DNA of 64,000 nucleotides from Novosphingobium sp. PC22D (GTDB lineage: Bacteria > Pseudomonadota > Alphaproteobacteria > Sphingomonadales > Sphingomonadaceae), in NCBI RefSeq assembly GCF_002556635.1, contig NZ_MWMO01000002.1:310001-374000 (forward strand), read 5' to 3'. Both the position numbers and the translations under genes were made by a program. Numbering within the stretch: the stretch's first letter is position 1; each line of letters begins with the position of its first letter. Shown piece after piece: positions 43,952-52,057 of this stretch. Below the pieces are notes generated by a model. The model did not search any database. It worked only from the letters and a program-made list of their open reading frames with translations, and was not told where the DNA came from.

Positions 43952-45139
43952 TTGAGCGTCCTGTGGCTGACCCGTTTTCCGCCCTATCCACCGCTCTACG
44001 GCGGGGCCTTTCAATACAGCCGCGAACTGCTGGAAAGCCTCTGTCGGCAGACGCCGGTGCAGGCGCTCGCCTACCAGGATGCCACGGTCCAGATCCCGGC
44101 CGGCCAGCCGATTACCTGGCATACCCTGCCCTATTCGCGTCCCTCGCGCCTGCGCGGGGTGCTGTCGGATCTGCCCGACGTGGCCTTCCGGTTCCGCTCC
44201 CGCGCCTACCTCGCCAAGGCGGTCGAACTCGCGCGCACGAGCGGCGCCGTGATTGTCGATTTCATCGCGATGGCGTGGATCGTCGCACCGCTGAAGCGCG
44301 CCATGAACGCGGCGGGGCTAGATGTGCCGCTGGTGATGATCACCCACAATCACGAACGCTCCTTGCGGCGCGCGGCGGCCCGCAGCTTCGCTTTCCCCAA
44401 GAACCTCGTGATCGGATATGACGCATGGAAGGCCGGCAGGCTCGAACTGGCCGCAAATGCGGCCGCAGACCTCGTCACCGCCATCATCGACGAGGATGCC
44501 CATGCATTCGCGAATGAGTGCGACACGCCCGGCCTCGTCCTGCGGCCGGGGTACAGGGGACCGGTCGCGCCCACCCGCCGGATCGACGCCGATACGCCGC
44601 GGATGGCGACGATCATCGGCAACCGCGAATCCGCGCACAAGCTCCTGGTGCTCGAACACGCGCTCAAGGCTCTGAGCCGCCATGGCACCGACGCCAGAGT
44701 AAGCATCGAGATCGCGGGCGCCGGAGACCTCGCGGCACTGGCCGCCCGCCACCCCGACTGCACGTTCCGTGGCTTCGTCGAGGACATGCCCGGGTATCTG
44801 CACGGCGCGCGCCTCGGCCTCGTGCCCGACGACCTCGGTGGCGGCTTCAAGATGCGCGTGCTGACACTCGCGATGCTGCGAGTTCCGATTCTCGGGCTTC
44901 GCTCTGCGATGACGGGAACGACCTTCGTGGACGGCGTCCACTACCACGGCGTCGATACGCTCGACGAAATGGCGGCTGTAGTCCCCACCCTGATCGACGA
45001 TACCGCTCGTCTCGATACACTGCAGAACACCGCTTTCGCGTACTGCCGGGACAATTTCGACTGGGACAAGCGCGGCGAGCAACTGATGGCGGCCCTCAGC
45101 AGCACGGCGCGGCGCGAAGCACGGCGCATGCGGGCGTGA
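43952..45139 (+). CDS. Glycosyltransferase family 4
   Basis: A GT-B fold transferase of about 395 residues. The N-terminus is WLTRFPPYPPLYGGAFQYS, a typical GT4 donor/acceptor loop. ITHNHERSLRR follows, then IIGNRESAHKLLVLEHAL, IEIAGAGDL, FRGFVEDMPGYLHGA and the late motif DDLGGGFKMRVLTLAMLRVPI. The frame is open to 43706, but residues before the TTG at 43952 are basic and unlike the family; the true start is uncertain because no strong ribosome site is visible. It is coupled to the flippase gene by 4 bases. Confidence 0.87.
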   Translation: MSVLWLTRFPPYPPLYGGAFQYSRELLESLCRQTPVQALAYQDATVQIPAGQPITWHTLPYSRPSRLRGVLSDLPDVAFRFRSRAYLAKAVELARTSGAVIVDFIAMAWIVAPLKRAMNAAGLDVPLVMITHNHERSLRRAAARSFAFPKNLVIGYDAWKAGRLELAANAAADLVTAIIDEDAHAFANECDTPGLVLRPGYRGPVAPTRRIDADTPRMATIIGNRESAHKLLVLEHALKALSRHGTDARVSIEIAGAGDLAALAARHPDCTFRGFVEDMPGYLHGARLGLVPDDLGGGFKMRVLTLAMLRVPILGLRSAMTGTTFVDGVHYHGVDTLDEMAAVVPTLIDDTARLDTLQNTAFAYCRDNFDWDKRGEQLMAALSSTARREARRMRA

Positions 45140-46509
45140 GAGGCCTCGATGCCTTCGCCCATCGCCTCATCGGTGCCGTTCCATTCGGCAGCCGCATGCA
45201 GCCCCATGTCGCCAGACTCGCGGCATTCGGCGATCAGGGGTTGCAGGGTGTCGCCAACCTCGCCGTCAATATCGTTCTCGCGCGCAGCCTCACGCACGAA
45301 GGCTTCGCCACGATCGGGACGATGCTGGGCGTCCATTACTTCGTGGCCAGTCTGCACCGCACGGCCATCGTCCTGCCGTTCATCCTCGACGTCGGGCAGG
45401 GCGATGACGGGGGAACCGATGCGGACGGCCGATGGTGGTGGCTCAACCTCGCATGGCTCGCGGCGATCGCGGTCTGCCTTGCGGCCATCGCAGGGATCGC
45501 GGCCTGGCTCGGCGGTCCGAACGAAAGCAACGCATGGTTCGTCGACGCCATGGCCCTGGCGGTGCTGGTGACGCCGGCGCTGCAGTTCTACGAGTTCGGG
45601 CGGCGCTGCTTGTTCCAGGCCGGCTTGCCGGTCACGGCCGCGCTCGCATCAGGCTGCTATCTGCTCGCCAGCCTCGGCCTTGCGCTCGCGCTGCTCCGGT
45701 TCGATGTGTCTGCGACGGCCGGCGCCGCCGCGTGGCTTGGAGCCGGCGTCCTGGGAGGCGCGGTGGCCGCCTGGGCCCTGCCGCCGGGTCGGCCGCGCCT
45801 GCGCGAGGGCTTCGAGATCTGGTCGCACAACCGCGGCTTCGCCTTCTGGCAGACGATGACCAGCATTCCCCACGCGATCTACAACGCCTCGGTCGTCGTC
45901 CTGGTCGGACTGATCAACGGGCCGCTGGCCGCCGCGGCATTCAACGCAGCGCGATCGATCACCAATCCGGCGGTGAGCATGGTGACGGCGGTCGATTCTC
46001 TGGACAAGCCGCGTGCCGCGCGCGCGCTGGCTTCCGACGGGCTGGCGGGCCTGCGCCAATCGGTCGGCAAGACGCGCCGCCTGCTGGCGCTGGTGACCGG
46101 CCTCTATCTGGGAACACTCATCATATTTGCCGAGCCTATTCTGATGGCGGCCTTCGGGCCGAAGTATGCCGACCAGACGCTCGAAATCCGCATTCTCGGC
46201 CTCGTGTTCTTCGCGATGTGCATGAACCAGCCTTCCGACACTTTCCTCATCGTCCTGCGGGCAAGCCGGCTGCTGCTGACCCTGCGCATTGTCACCGCAT
46301 CGGTCGCGGTCGGCTTTCTGCTCCTGGCGCGCCCATACGGACTGGTCGGATGTTGTCTCGCCCTGCTGGCGACGCACCTGTTCAATCTGGTCGCGCTGCG
46401 CATCGGCGAGCGGATCGCGTCGCGGCGCTTTCTGGACGGAGGCGCCGGCAGCGACGCCCGCACGGGTCCCGCGCCCCGCCGATACGCCGCTGCGCGATCC
46501 GGCGAGTGA
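45136..46509 (+). CDS. Polysaccharide flippase-like membrane protein (Wzx/MOP type)
   Basis: A 457-residue protein with about 12 membrane segments. Starts at GTG overlapping the transferase stop (GTGA). It has the helix spacing of the MOP superfamily, with LQGVANLAVNIVLARSLTHEGFATIG in the first helix (quoted as NIVLARSLTHEGFA) and PILMAAFGPKYADQTLEIRILG in the C-terminal half, which is typical of Wzx. It should move lipid-linked repeat units across the inner membrane. It precedes a polymerase-like gene by 16 bases. Confidence 0.88.
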   Translation: MRGLDAFAHRLIGAVPFGSRMQPHVARLAAFGDQGLQGVANLAVNIVLARSLTHEGFATIGTMLGVHYFVASLHRTAIVLPFILDVGQGDDGGTDADGRWWWLNLAWLAAIAVCLAAIAGIAAWLGGPNESNAWFVDAMALAVLVTPALQFYEFGRRCLFQAGLPVTAALASGCYLLASLGLALALLRFDVSATAGAAAWLGAGVLGGAVAAWALPPGRPRLREGFEIWSHNRGFAFWQTMTSIPHAIYNASVVVLVGLINGPLAAAAFNAARSITNPAVSMVTAVDSLDKPRAARALASDGLAGLRQSVGKTRRLLALVTGLYLGTLIIFAEPILMAAFGPKYADQTLEIRILGLVFFAMCMNQPSDTFLIVLRASRLLLTLRIVTASVAVGFLLLARPYGLVGCCLALLATHLFNLVALRIGERIASRRFLDGGAGSDARTGPAPRRYAAARSGE

Positions 46510-46525
46510 CGGCCAGAGCTTCCGC

Positions 46526-47857
46526 ATGGACCACACCCCTATCCGAAACAAGACGACGGCGCGGCACAAGGCCGAAGAGCGGGTGCTCACGATCACCGCC
46601 TTCTTTCTGGTGATCGGCATCCTCGCGCAAAAGCTTTCCGTCCCGCTCGGCGCCGGAACCCCGCTCGAAATCACGATCCTGCTGGAATACTTGCTGATCT
46701 TCCTGCTTCTGGCGACGAACCGGGCGCACATCGACCTCACGGTGCTTTTCCTGTTGCTGCTGTTCTGCGCGGGCGCCGTCACGCTCAGCCTCGTGACCGC
46801 GCATTCGCTGACCTCGCTTCTGCTCGTTCTCGTGCTCTACATGCCGCTCGCCGTGCGGACCGAGGTGTCGCGGCCGACCTACTTCAGGCTGCTCGGCGTC
46901 TTTCAGATGCTCGCGGCCTTCAGTTCCTGCATGATTCTGGCCGACTGGGCATTCCAGTTCGCGGGGCTGCCGATGCCCAACATGGAGCATCTGCTGCCCG
47001 AACAACTCAAATTCGTGCACTACAACTACATCCAGCCCCTCGAATGGGGCAGCAAGTGGTACAAGCCGAACGGCTTCTTCTATCTCGAAGTGTCCTATCT
47101 CGCCCAGATCATCGCCACGGGCATCGTTATCGAGATCTGCTTCTTCCGGCGTTTCGCCTATCTGGCGCTGCTCGCCGTCGCGCAGATCCTGACGTTCAGC
47201 GGCACCGGCTTCCTCCTCCTGGCCGCATGCATTCCCGTGGTTCTGCCCCACCTCAAGCCCAAGATCATCGCCGCGGCGGTCGTCCTGGCCCCGATCGCGG
47301 TGATCACCGCGGCAAGCATGGGCGTTTTCGACAACGTCGCCAAGCGCTCCGAAGACTTCGCCCGCGACGGCTCGAGCGCCAACCAGCGCTTCGTTGCGCA
47401 ATACGATTTCGCGATCAAGAACCTGTCGCACCAGTCCGTCGCGCTGACCGGGATCGGCGCCGGCCAGATGCCCGAGGGTCCGAACATCGTCTGGACCCCC
47501 GCGACCAAGGTCGCCAACGAGTACGGAATTCTCGTCGGCGGGGTCTTCTTCGCGAGCCTGCTCGCGGCGATTTTCAGGGGCAGCACTCCGTTCGCGGTCG
47601 GCTATGCGCTGGCGGTTCAGTTTCTCTTTCTGAACGGCGGCTTCCTCGTGCCCGTGAACATATTCCTGTTCATCATGCTCACGACGCTGGTCAAGATCGG
47701 CCGTCCGTCGTCAACGTGGAGTACGGGGCCGCCGCAGGGCGACCCGGTCACGGCTCCTCAGCCTCATAGTCCACAGCCGTTCGAGTCACTGTCCGATCCG
47801 GATCAAGAACGCCAAACCCTATCACGGCGATTCCGAGAGCGAGCAGCGCGAGCTTGA
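46526..47857 (+). CDS. Polymerase/ligase-like membrane protein (third of three)
   Basis: A 443-residue protein with 10-11 membrane segments and a large loop (about residues 150-185). SGTGFLLLAACIPVVL and TKVANEYGILVGGVFFASLL take the place of the Wzy_C helices. Its last 45 residues (from IGRPSSTW) are polar, low-complexity and overlap a plausible small gene on the other strand at 47748-47876, so the true end may be functionally earlier. Probably the Wzy polymerase partner of the flippase upstream. Confidence 0.75.
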   Translation: MDHTPIRNKTTARHKAEERVLTITAFFLVIGILAQKLSVPLGAGTPLEITILLEYLLIFLLLATNRAHIDLTVLFLLLLFCAGAVTLSLVTAHSLTSLLLVLVLYMPLAVRTEVSRPTYFRLLGVFQMLAAFSSCMILADWAFQFAGLPMPNMEHLLPEQLKFVHYNYIQPLEWGSKWYKPNGFFYLEVSYLAQIIATGIVIEICFFRRFAYLALLAVAQILTFSGTGFLLLAACIPVVLPHLKPKIIAAAVVLAPIAVITAASMGVFDNVAKRSEDFARDGSSANQRFVAQYDFAIKNLSHQSVALTGIGAGQMPEGPNIVWTPATKVANEYGILVGGVFFASLLAAIFRGSTPFAVGYALAVQFLFLNGGFLVPVNIFLFIMLTTLVKIGRPSSTWSTGPPQGDPVTAPQPHSPQPFESLSDPDQERQTLSRRFRERAARA

Positions 47858-47876
47858 CCTTGTTCTCGAGACTCAT
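47748..47876 (-). CDS. Possible 42-residue single-pass membrane protein
   Basis: Short frame antisense to the 3' end of the polymerase-like gene: starts MSLENKVKLALLALGIAVIG, then FGVLDPDRTV and an acidic tail ending EAEEP. The N-terminus is charged, followed by one hydrophobic helix, which is the layout of real small membrane proteins. Its ribosome site (GGGAAG about 11 bases upstream) is weak. Too short for ordinary gene calling; tentative. Confidence 0.4.
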   Translation of the reverse strand: MSLENKVKLALLALGIAVIGFGVLDPDRTVTRTAVDYEAEEP

Positions 47877-48087
47877 CTGAACAGCCGCTTCCCCGTTGTC
47901 CGGAACCTGACCGGGCTAAGATCGGCCGGCGCCCGGCAATCGCGCGACCCGAAGATCGCACGGGCGGGACGTCCGAGCAATCGGTACAACTCCCCGCCGC
48001 CGCCTCGGCGCGACGCCATATGCCGGGACAGAGCGCGGTGGACCGGGCCGGCGCCCCACGCCCCCGGGACGCAAGCGGACCGCGCGC

Positions 48088-48873
48088 TTACTCCGCAGTC
48101 AGCGCCTCGACCAGATCGCGCACCTTGCTCTGGCGCCATTGCGGCTTGGGCGCGACCAGCCAGTAGGCCCGGCGGCAGGCTTCATTCGCGGCGGTGACCG
48201 GTTCGGCTGCCTGCGTGCCCATCGCGTTCGCCAGCAGCGCCGGGATGCGCGCGCGGCCGATACCCGCGCGCGCGGCGGCGAGCGCCTGTCCGGCGTCGCC
48301 CACCATGACCGGCGGCGCCGTGTCATCGCCCGCGGGGTGCGGATCGCCGGGCCAGCCGATCCAGTCGCCCTCGCCGATAACGGTCCATTCGGGCAAGCCA
48401 AGAGGCACACCCTCGAGGTCGCCCGGCCCGTCGATCCAGCGCACCGCGAGGTCGAGATTGGCTTCGGTGAAGTCAGCCATCTCGTCCTCGACCAGCGAAT
48501 AGCGCACGCTGGGATTGGCCGCGCGAAACGCGGCGAGGCGCGGCGCCAGCCAGGCGGCGAAGAACTCTCGCGGCGCCGCGATGGTGTAGACGTGGCTCGA
48601 CTGGCCCGCCTGCATCGCCCGGACCGAATCCTCGAAATAGAGAAAGCCGGTGCGCAGCGCGGCGAGCCCCTCGCTAGCTTCCTTGGTGAGTTCGAGGCCC
48701 TTGCTGGTCCGCCGGAACAGGACGACGCCGAGCACGTCTTCCAACGCTCGGATCTGCTGGCCGACCGCTGCGGGCGTCACCGCGAGTTCGTCGGCCGCCC
48801 GGGTGAACGAGAGATGGCGCGCGGCCGCGTCGAACACGCGCAGGGCATTGAGCGGCAGGTGGGTACGCTTCAT
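48088..48873 (-). CDS. LysR-family transcriptional regulator (GcvA-like)
   Basis: A 261-residue regulator. The N-terminal winged helix-turn-helix (residues 5-65) reads LNALRVFDAAARHLSFTRAADELAVTPAAVGQQIRALED, quoted here as SFTRAADELAVTPAAVGQQI, followed by FRRTSKGLELTKEA, typical of the GcvA branch. The C-terminal half is the substrate-binding domain (about 90-255), a little short for the family (about 300). It is separate from the EPS locus by a 210-base gap and may regulate a nearby or distant target; none can be deduced. Confidence 0.92.
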   Translation of the reverse strand: MKRTHLPLNALRVFDAAARHLSFTRAADELAVTPAAVGQQIRALEDVLGVVLFRRTSKGLELTKEASEGLAALRTGFLYFEDSVRAMQAGQSSHVYTIAAPREFFAAWLAPRLAAFRAANPSVRYSLVEDEMADFTEANLDLAVRWIDGPGDLEGVPLGLPEWTVIGEGDWIGWPGDPHPAGDDTAPPVMVGDAGQALAAARAGIGRARIPALLANAMGTQAAEPVTAANEACRRAYWLVAPKPQWRQSKVRDLVEALTAE

Positions 48874-48940
48874 GCCGCCTCCCTATGCCCAAGTCGGGCG
48901 CGCGGCAATCGCCGGGTGCGTCCGCTGTCGAGGCGCGGCG

Positions 48941-49339
48941 TCAGCCCGCCGTGGCGGGCGCGGCCAGCGGAAAGAACGGGATCGACGCCTTGATCGCGTT
49001 CCCGGTGGGGCCGCGAAAGGTATAGTGCCCTTCCATGCTGCCGTGCGGCGTCGAAAGCGGGCAGCCCGACACATAGTCATGCGTGGCGCCCGGCGCGAGC
49101 ACCGGCTGCTCGCCGACGACGCCATCGCCCTCCACGAGGCTGACGTTGCCATTGCCGTCCGTGATGCGCCAGTGCCGCGTCAGCAGTTGCACGGTCTCAT
49201 CCGAATCGTTCTCGATGCGGATGTGATAGACCCAGAACCACTTGCCGGCCTCGATGCGCGATTGTTCGGGCAGGAAATTGACCGCGACCCGCACGACGAT
49301 GCCCTCGGTGATGGCTGTATGCTGGAAAAGTTCCTTCAT
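48941..49339 (-). CDS. apaG: ApaG/DUF525 domain protein
   Basis: A 132-residue ApaG. It starts MKELFQHTAITEGIVVRV and contains FWVYHIRIENDS, TVQLLTRHWRITDGNG and GEQPVLAPGATHDYVSGCPL, all standard. It forms a small FN3-like beta sandwich; known members bind nucleotides and are linked to cobalt/magnesium tolerance or Ap4A metabolism, with the exact function unresolved. The frame is open to 49378, but the family starts at the ATG at 49339. Confidence 0.95.
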   Translation of the reverse strand: MKELFQHTAITEGIVVRVAVNFLPEQSRIEAGKWFWVYHIRIENDSDETVQLLTRHWRITDGNGNVSLVEGDGVVGEQPVLAPGATHDYVSGCPLSTPHGSMEGHYTFRGPTGNAIKASIPFFPLAAPATAG

Positions 49340-49406
49340 CGCGAGGCTCAGCCTAACGACTAAATCTCGGGCCGACAACTGCCATGGCCAGGCTCGCCCC
49401 GCCGGA

Positions 49407-50669
49407 TCACGGCGCCTCGAGCGGGCATTCCAGAGTCCACGCGAAGCCTTCGGGCGGATAGTCGGCCTTCACTTGCGCCGCCAGTTTGTGGCGCGGCACG
49501 TCGACGATCACGCGCGTGCCGAAGCCGGCCCCCTGCGGCGGCGCCACCGCCGGCCCACCGCTCTCGCGCCAGGAAATCGCGAAGCGCCGGTCCTGGGACG
49601 AGCCATCGCCCGACACGGTCCAGACGATCCGCACCCGTCCCTCGGGTATCGAGAGCGCCCCGTACTTGAGCGCGTTCGTCGCCATCTCGTGAACCGCCAT
49701 GGCGAGCGCTTCGGCGGCGGCGGGGGACAGTTCGACTATCGGCCCCGCAAGCTCGCACTGCGCCTGCGCGTCGGCCAGGAACTGGAGCTGCGTCTCGAGC
49801 ATCTCGCGCAGCGGCACCTGCGACCACGCCCGGCTGACGAGCAGGTCCTGATTGGCGGCGATCGCCGCAATCCGCTGATCGAACCGTTCGAGGAAATCGC
49901 GACTGTTGGCGTCGCTGCGCCGCGCCAGCGAGCGAATCACCGCGAGCATGTTCTTCGAACGATGGTTGACCTCCTGCAGCAGCAACTCGATCCGCTGTTC
50001 GGCATCGCGCATCTCGGTGACGTCGGTATTGGTGCCGAACCAGAGACGCACCACTCCGGCTTCGTCACGGATCGGCACCGCGCGCGAGAGGAACCAGCGA
50101 TAGTTTCCGTCCGCGCCGCGTAGCGGGAAAGTGTCTTCCCAGTCCTCGCCGGTGTCCCAACTGTGCTGGATGCGCTCGACCACCCGGTCGACGTGCTCCG
50201 GGTGGTGCACGGCTTTCCAGCCCCAGCCCTGCATCTGTTCGTGCGTGGTGCCCGTGTAGTCGAACCAGCGTTTGTTGTACCAGAATATCCAGCCGTCGCC
50301 GTCGGCGATCCAGGCGAGCTGCGAGATGTTGTCCGCCATCAGCCGGAAGCGCTGCTCGCTCTCGGCAAGGCGCGAACGAATGCGCTTCTGCTCGGTGATG
50401 TCGCGGGCGATCTTGCTGGCGGCGACGACATTGCCGTCCTCGTCGCGCACCGGCGAAACCGTGATCGCGACCTGAACCTCGCTGCCGTCCTTGCGTCGGC
50501 GGACGGTCTCGAAGGTAGGGACTCTCTCCCCGCGCATGATCGTGGAGATGATGCGGTCTTCCTCCTCCTGACGATCTTCGGGGATGAGACTGCGCACGTT
50601 GCGCCCGGTCATCTCCTCGGCGGTATAGCCGAAGATCCGCTCGGCGGCCGCGTTCCACGACAGGATCAC
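49407..50669 (-). CDS. PAS-PAS HWE-family sensor histidine kinase; 5' end uncertain
   Basis: At least 420 residues. The first PAS begins at the annotated start (SWNAAAERIFGYTAEEMTGR), a second PAS/PAC occupies about 105-230 (FRLMADNISQLAWIADG, FWYNKRWFDYTG), and the HWE-type phosphoacceptor helix is ELLLQEVNHRSKNMLAVI with HATPase at about 320-410 (AMAVHEMATNALKYGAL). The HWE signature is seen in ISWRESGGPAV. The only ATG, GTG or TTG in frame is the GTG at 50669, yet the frame continues upstream encoding IVESTDDAIVGKSLEG, normally part of the PAS fold. Translation may start at a CTG near 50753, or the 5' end is damaged. Soluble; probably a two-component or general-stress sensor. Confidence 0.8.
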   Translation of the reverse strand: MILSWNAAAERIFGYTAEEMTGRNVRSLIPEDRQEEEDRIISTIMRGERVPTFETVRRRKDGSEVQVAITVSPVRDEDGNVVAASKIARDITEQKRIRSRLAESEQRFRLMADNISQLAWIADGDGWIFWYNKRWFDYTGTTHEQMQGWGWKAVHHPEHVDRVVERIQHSWDTGEDWEDTFPLRGADGNYRWFLSRAVPIRDEAGVVRLWFGTNTDVTEMRDAEQRIELLLQEVNHRSKNMLAVIRSLARRSDANSRDFLERFDQRIAAIAANQDLLVSRAWSQVPLREMLETQLQFLADAQAQCELAGPIVELSPAAAEALAMAVHEMATNALKYGALSIPEGRVRIVWTVSGDGSSQDRRFAISWRESGGPAVAPPQGAGFGTRVIVDVPRHKLAAQVKADYPPEGFAWTLECPLEAP

Positions 50670-50761
50670 GCCCTCGAGCGATTTGCCGACGATGGCGTCG
50701 TCGGTCGATTCGACGATCGCGGCGAGAAACGCCGCGGCGCCGGTCGCGGGCAGATTGGAGA

Positions 50762-51970
50762 TCAGAGGCCGGCCTTCGAGAACGCCCGGTCGAGATCCTC
50801 GATCAGATCCGCGGGGTCTTCCAGACCGATGTTGATGCGCAACATCCCTTCGCTCACTCCCATGGCCTCACGGCCCTCCGGGCCCATGTTGTGATGGGTC
50901 GTCGACGCGGGATGACACATCAGCGAGCGCGAGTCGCCAATATTGTTGGAAATGTCGATCAGTTCGAGCGCGTCGAGCACGGCATGCGCCTGCTCGCGGC
51001 CACCCTCGAGCACGATCGAGAAGATCGGTCCGCACGCGTCCATCTGCTTGCGCGCGAGCGCGTGCTGCGGATGGCTCTCGAGGCCGGGGTGGAGGATGAC
51101 CGGCACGCGCCCCTCGACGAACTTGCCGACTTCGAGCGCGTTCTCGCTCTGCCGCCGGGCCCTGAGGTCGAGCGTTTCGAGCCCCTTGAGCACCACCCAG
51201 GCGTTGAACGGCGAGAGGTTCGGGCCAGTGTTGCGCTGGAAGGGCAGCAGCTTGTCGTTGATGAACGCCTCGCTGCCGCACACCGCGCCGGCAAGCACCC
51301 GGCCTTGTCCTTCCATCAGCTTGGTCGCCGAATAGGCGACCACGTCTGCGCCGAATTCGAGGGGGCGCTGCAGCGCCGGGGTGCAGAAGGCATTGTCGAC
51401 GACCGTGGTGATCCCGTGCGCCCGCGCCAGGGCGCAGATCGCCTCGATATCGGCGATGTCCATCGTCGGATTGGCCGGGGTCTCGAAGAAGAAGACCTTG
51501 GTGTTGGGGCGGATCGCGGCTTCCCACGCGGCATTGTCGCGGGCGTCGACGACGGTCACGTCGACGCCGAAGCGCGGCAGCAGGCTGTCGCCCAGCCACC
51601 GGCAAGAGCCGAACGCGGCGCGCGCCGAAACCATGTGATCACCCGCCGAAAGCTGGCACAACAGCGCGGCGGTCATCGCCGCCATGCCCGTCGACTGCAC
51701 CCGGCACGCCTCGGCGCCCTCCAGCAGCGCGATCCGTTCCTCGAGCATCGCCACGGTCGGGTTCTGCAGCCGCGAATAGGTCATGCCGTCGAGGTCGCCG
51801 GCAAAGCGCGCCGCGACCGTCGCCGCGTCGTCGTACGAATAGCCCGAGGTGAGGAAGAGCGCTTCGCTCGTCTCGCCCTGCTCCGATCGCCAGGTGCCGC
51901 CGCGCACGGCACGAGTGGCCGGCCGCCAGTACGCGGTCTTGCTGCGATCCTGTCCGGTATCTCTTTTCAT
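50762..51970 (-). CDS. metZ: O-succinylhomoserine sulfhydrylase
   Basis: A 402-residue PLP enzyme of the Cys/Met metabolism family, making homocysteine from O-succinylhomoserine and sulfide. Typical blocks: ALFLTSGYSYDDAATVAARFAGD, YSRLQNPTVAMLEERIALLEGAEA, FFETPANPTMDIADIEAI, VDNAFCTPALQRPLEFGADVV and the PLP Lys in YSATKLMEGQG. MetZ rather than cystathionine gamma-synthase is favoured by similarity to alphaproteobacterial MetZ. The ATG at 51970 is preferred to an earlier frame start at 52006. The stop lies inside the possible 5' extension of the kinase gene. Confidence 0.95.
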   Translation of the reverse strand: MKRDTGQDRSKTAYWRPATRAVRGGTWRSEQGETSEALFLTSGYSYDDAATVAARFAGDLDGMTYSRLQNPTVAMLEERIALLEGAEACRVQSTGMAAMTAALLCQLSAGDHMVSARAAFGSCRWLGDSLLPRFGVDVTVVDARDNAAWEAAIRPNTKVFFFETPANPTMDIADIEAICALARAHGITTVVDNAFCTPALQRPLEFGADVVAYSATKLMEGQGRVLAGAVCGSEAFINDKLLPFQRNTGPNLSPFNAWVVLKGLETLDLRARRQSENALEVGKFVEGRVPVILHPGLESHPQHALARKQMDACGPIFSIVLEGGREQAHAVLDALELIDISNNIGDSRSLMCHPASTTHHNMGPEGREAMGVSEGMLRINIGLEDPADLIEDLDRAFSKAGL

Positions 51971-52001
51971 CGCGCCGGCCTTAGAATCGCGCTCGCCCGC
52001 G

Positions 52002-52050
52002 CGCAAGCGCCCGCTCGCGGGACGACAAGTGATCTTCGCTTGCGAGCGGG
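52002..52050. promoter_or_regulatory. Mutually exclusive hairpins in the metZ / PMT divergent region
   Basis: Two perfect inverted repeats share their right arm. CGCAAGCG (52002-52009) matches CGCTTGCG (52037-52044), and CCCGCTCGC (52010-52018) matches GCGAGCGGG (52042-52050). Both cannot form at once. The region is the 87-base space between metZ and the mannosyltransferase gene, so it lies in the leader of metZ. It may be an operator pair or an RNA switch. It does not look like a SAM-II riboswitch. Confidence 0.4.
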
Positions 52051-52057
52051 ACGGTTC

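Noticed and set aside
51971..52057. SAM-II riboswitch before metZ
   Set aside because: The space is only 87 bases and I could not find the conserved SAM-II core; only the competing hairpins are reported.
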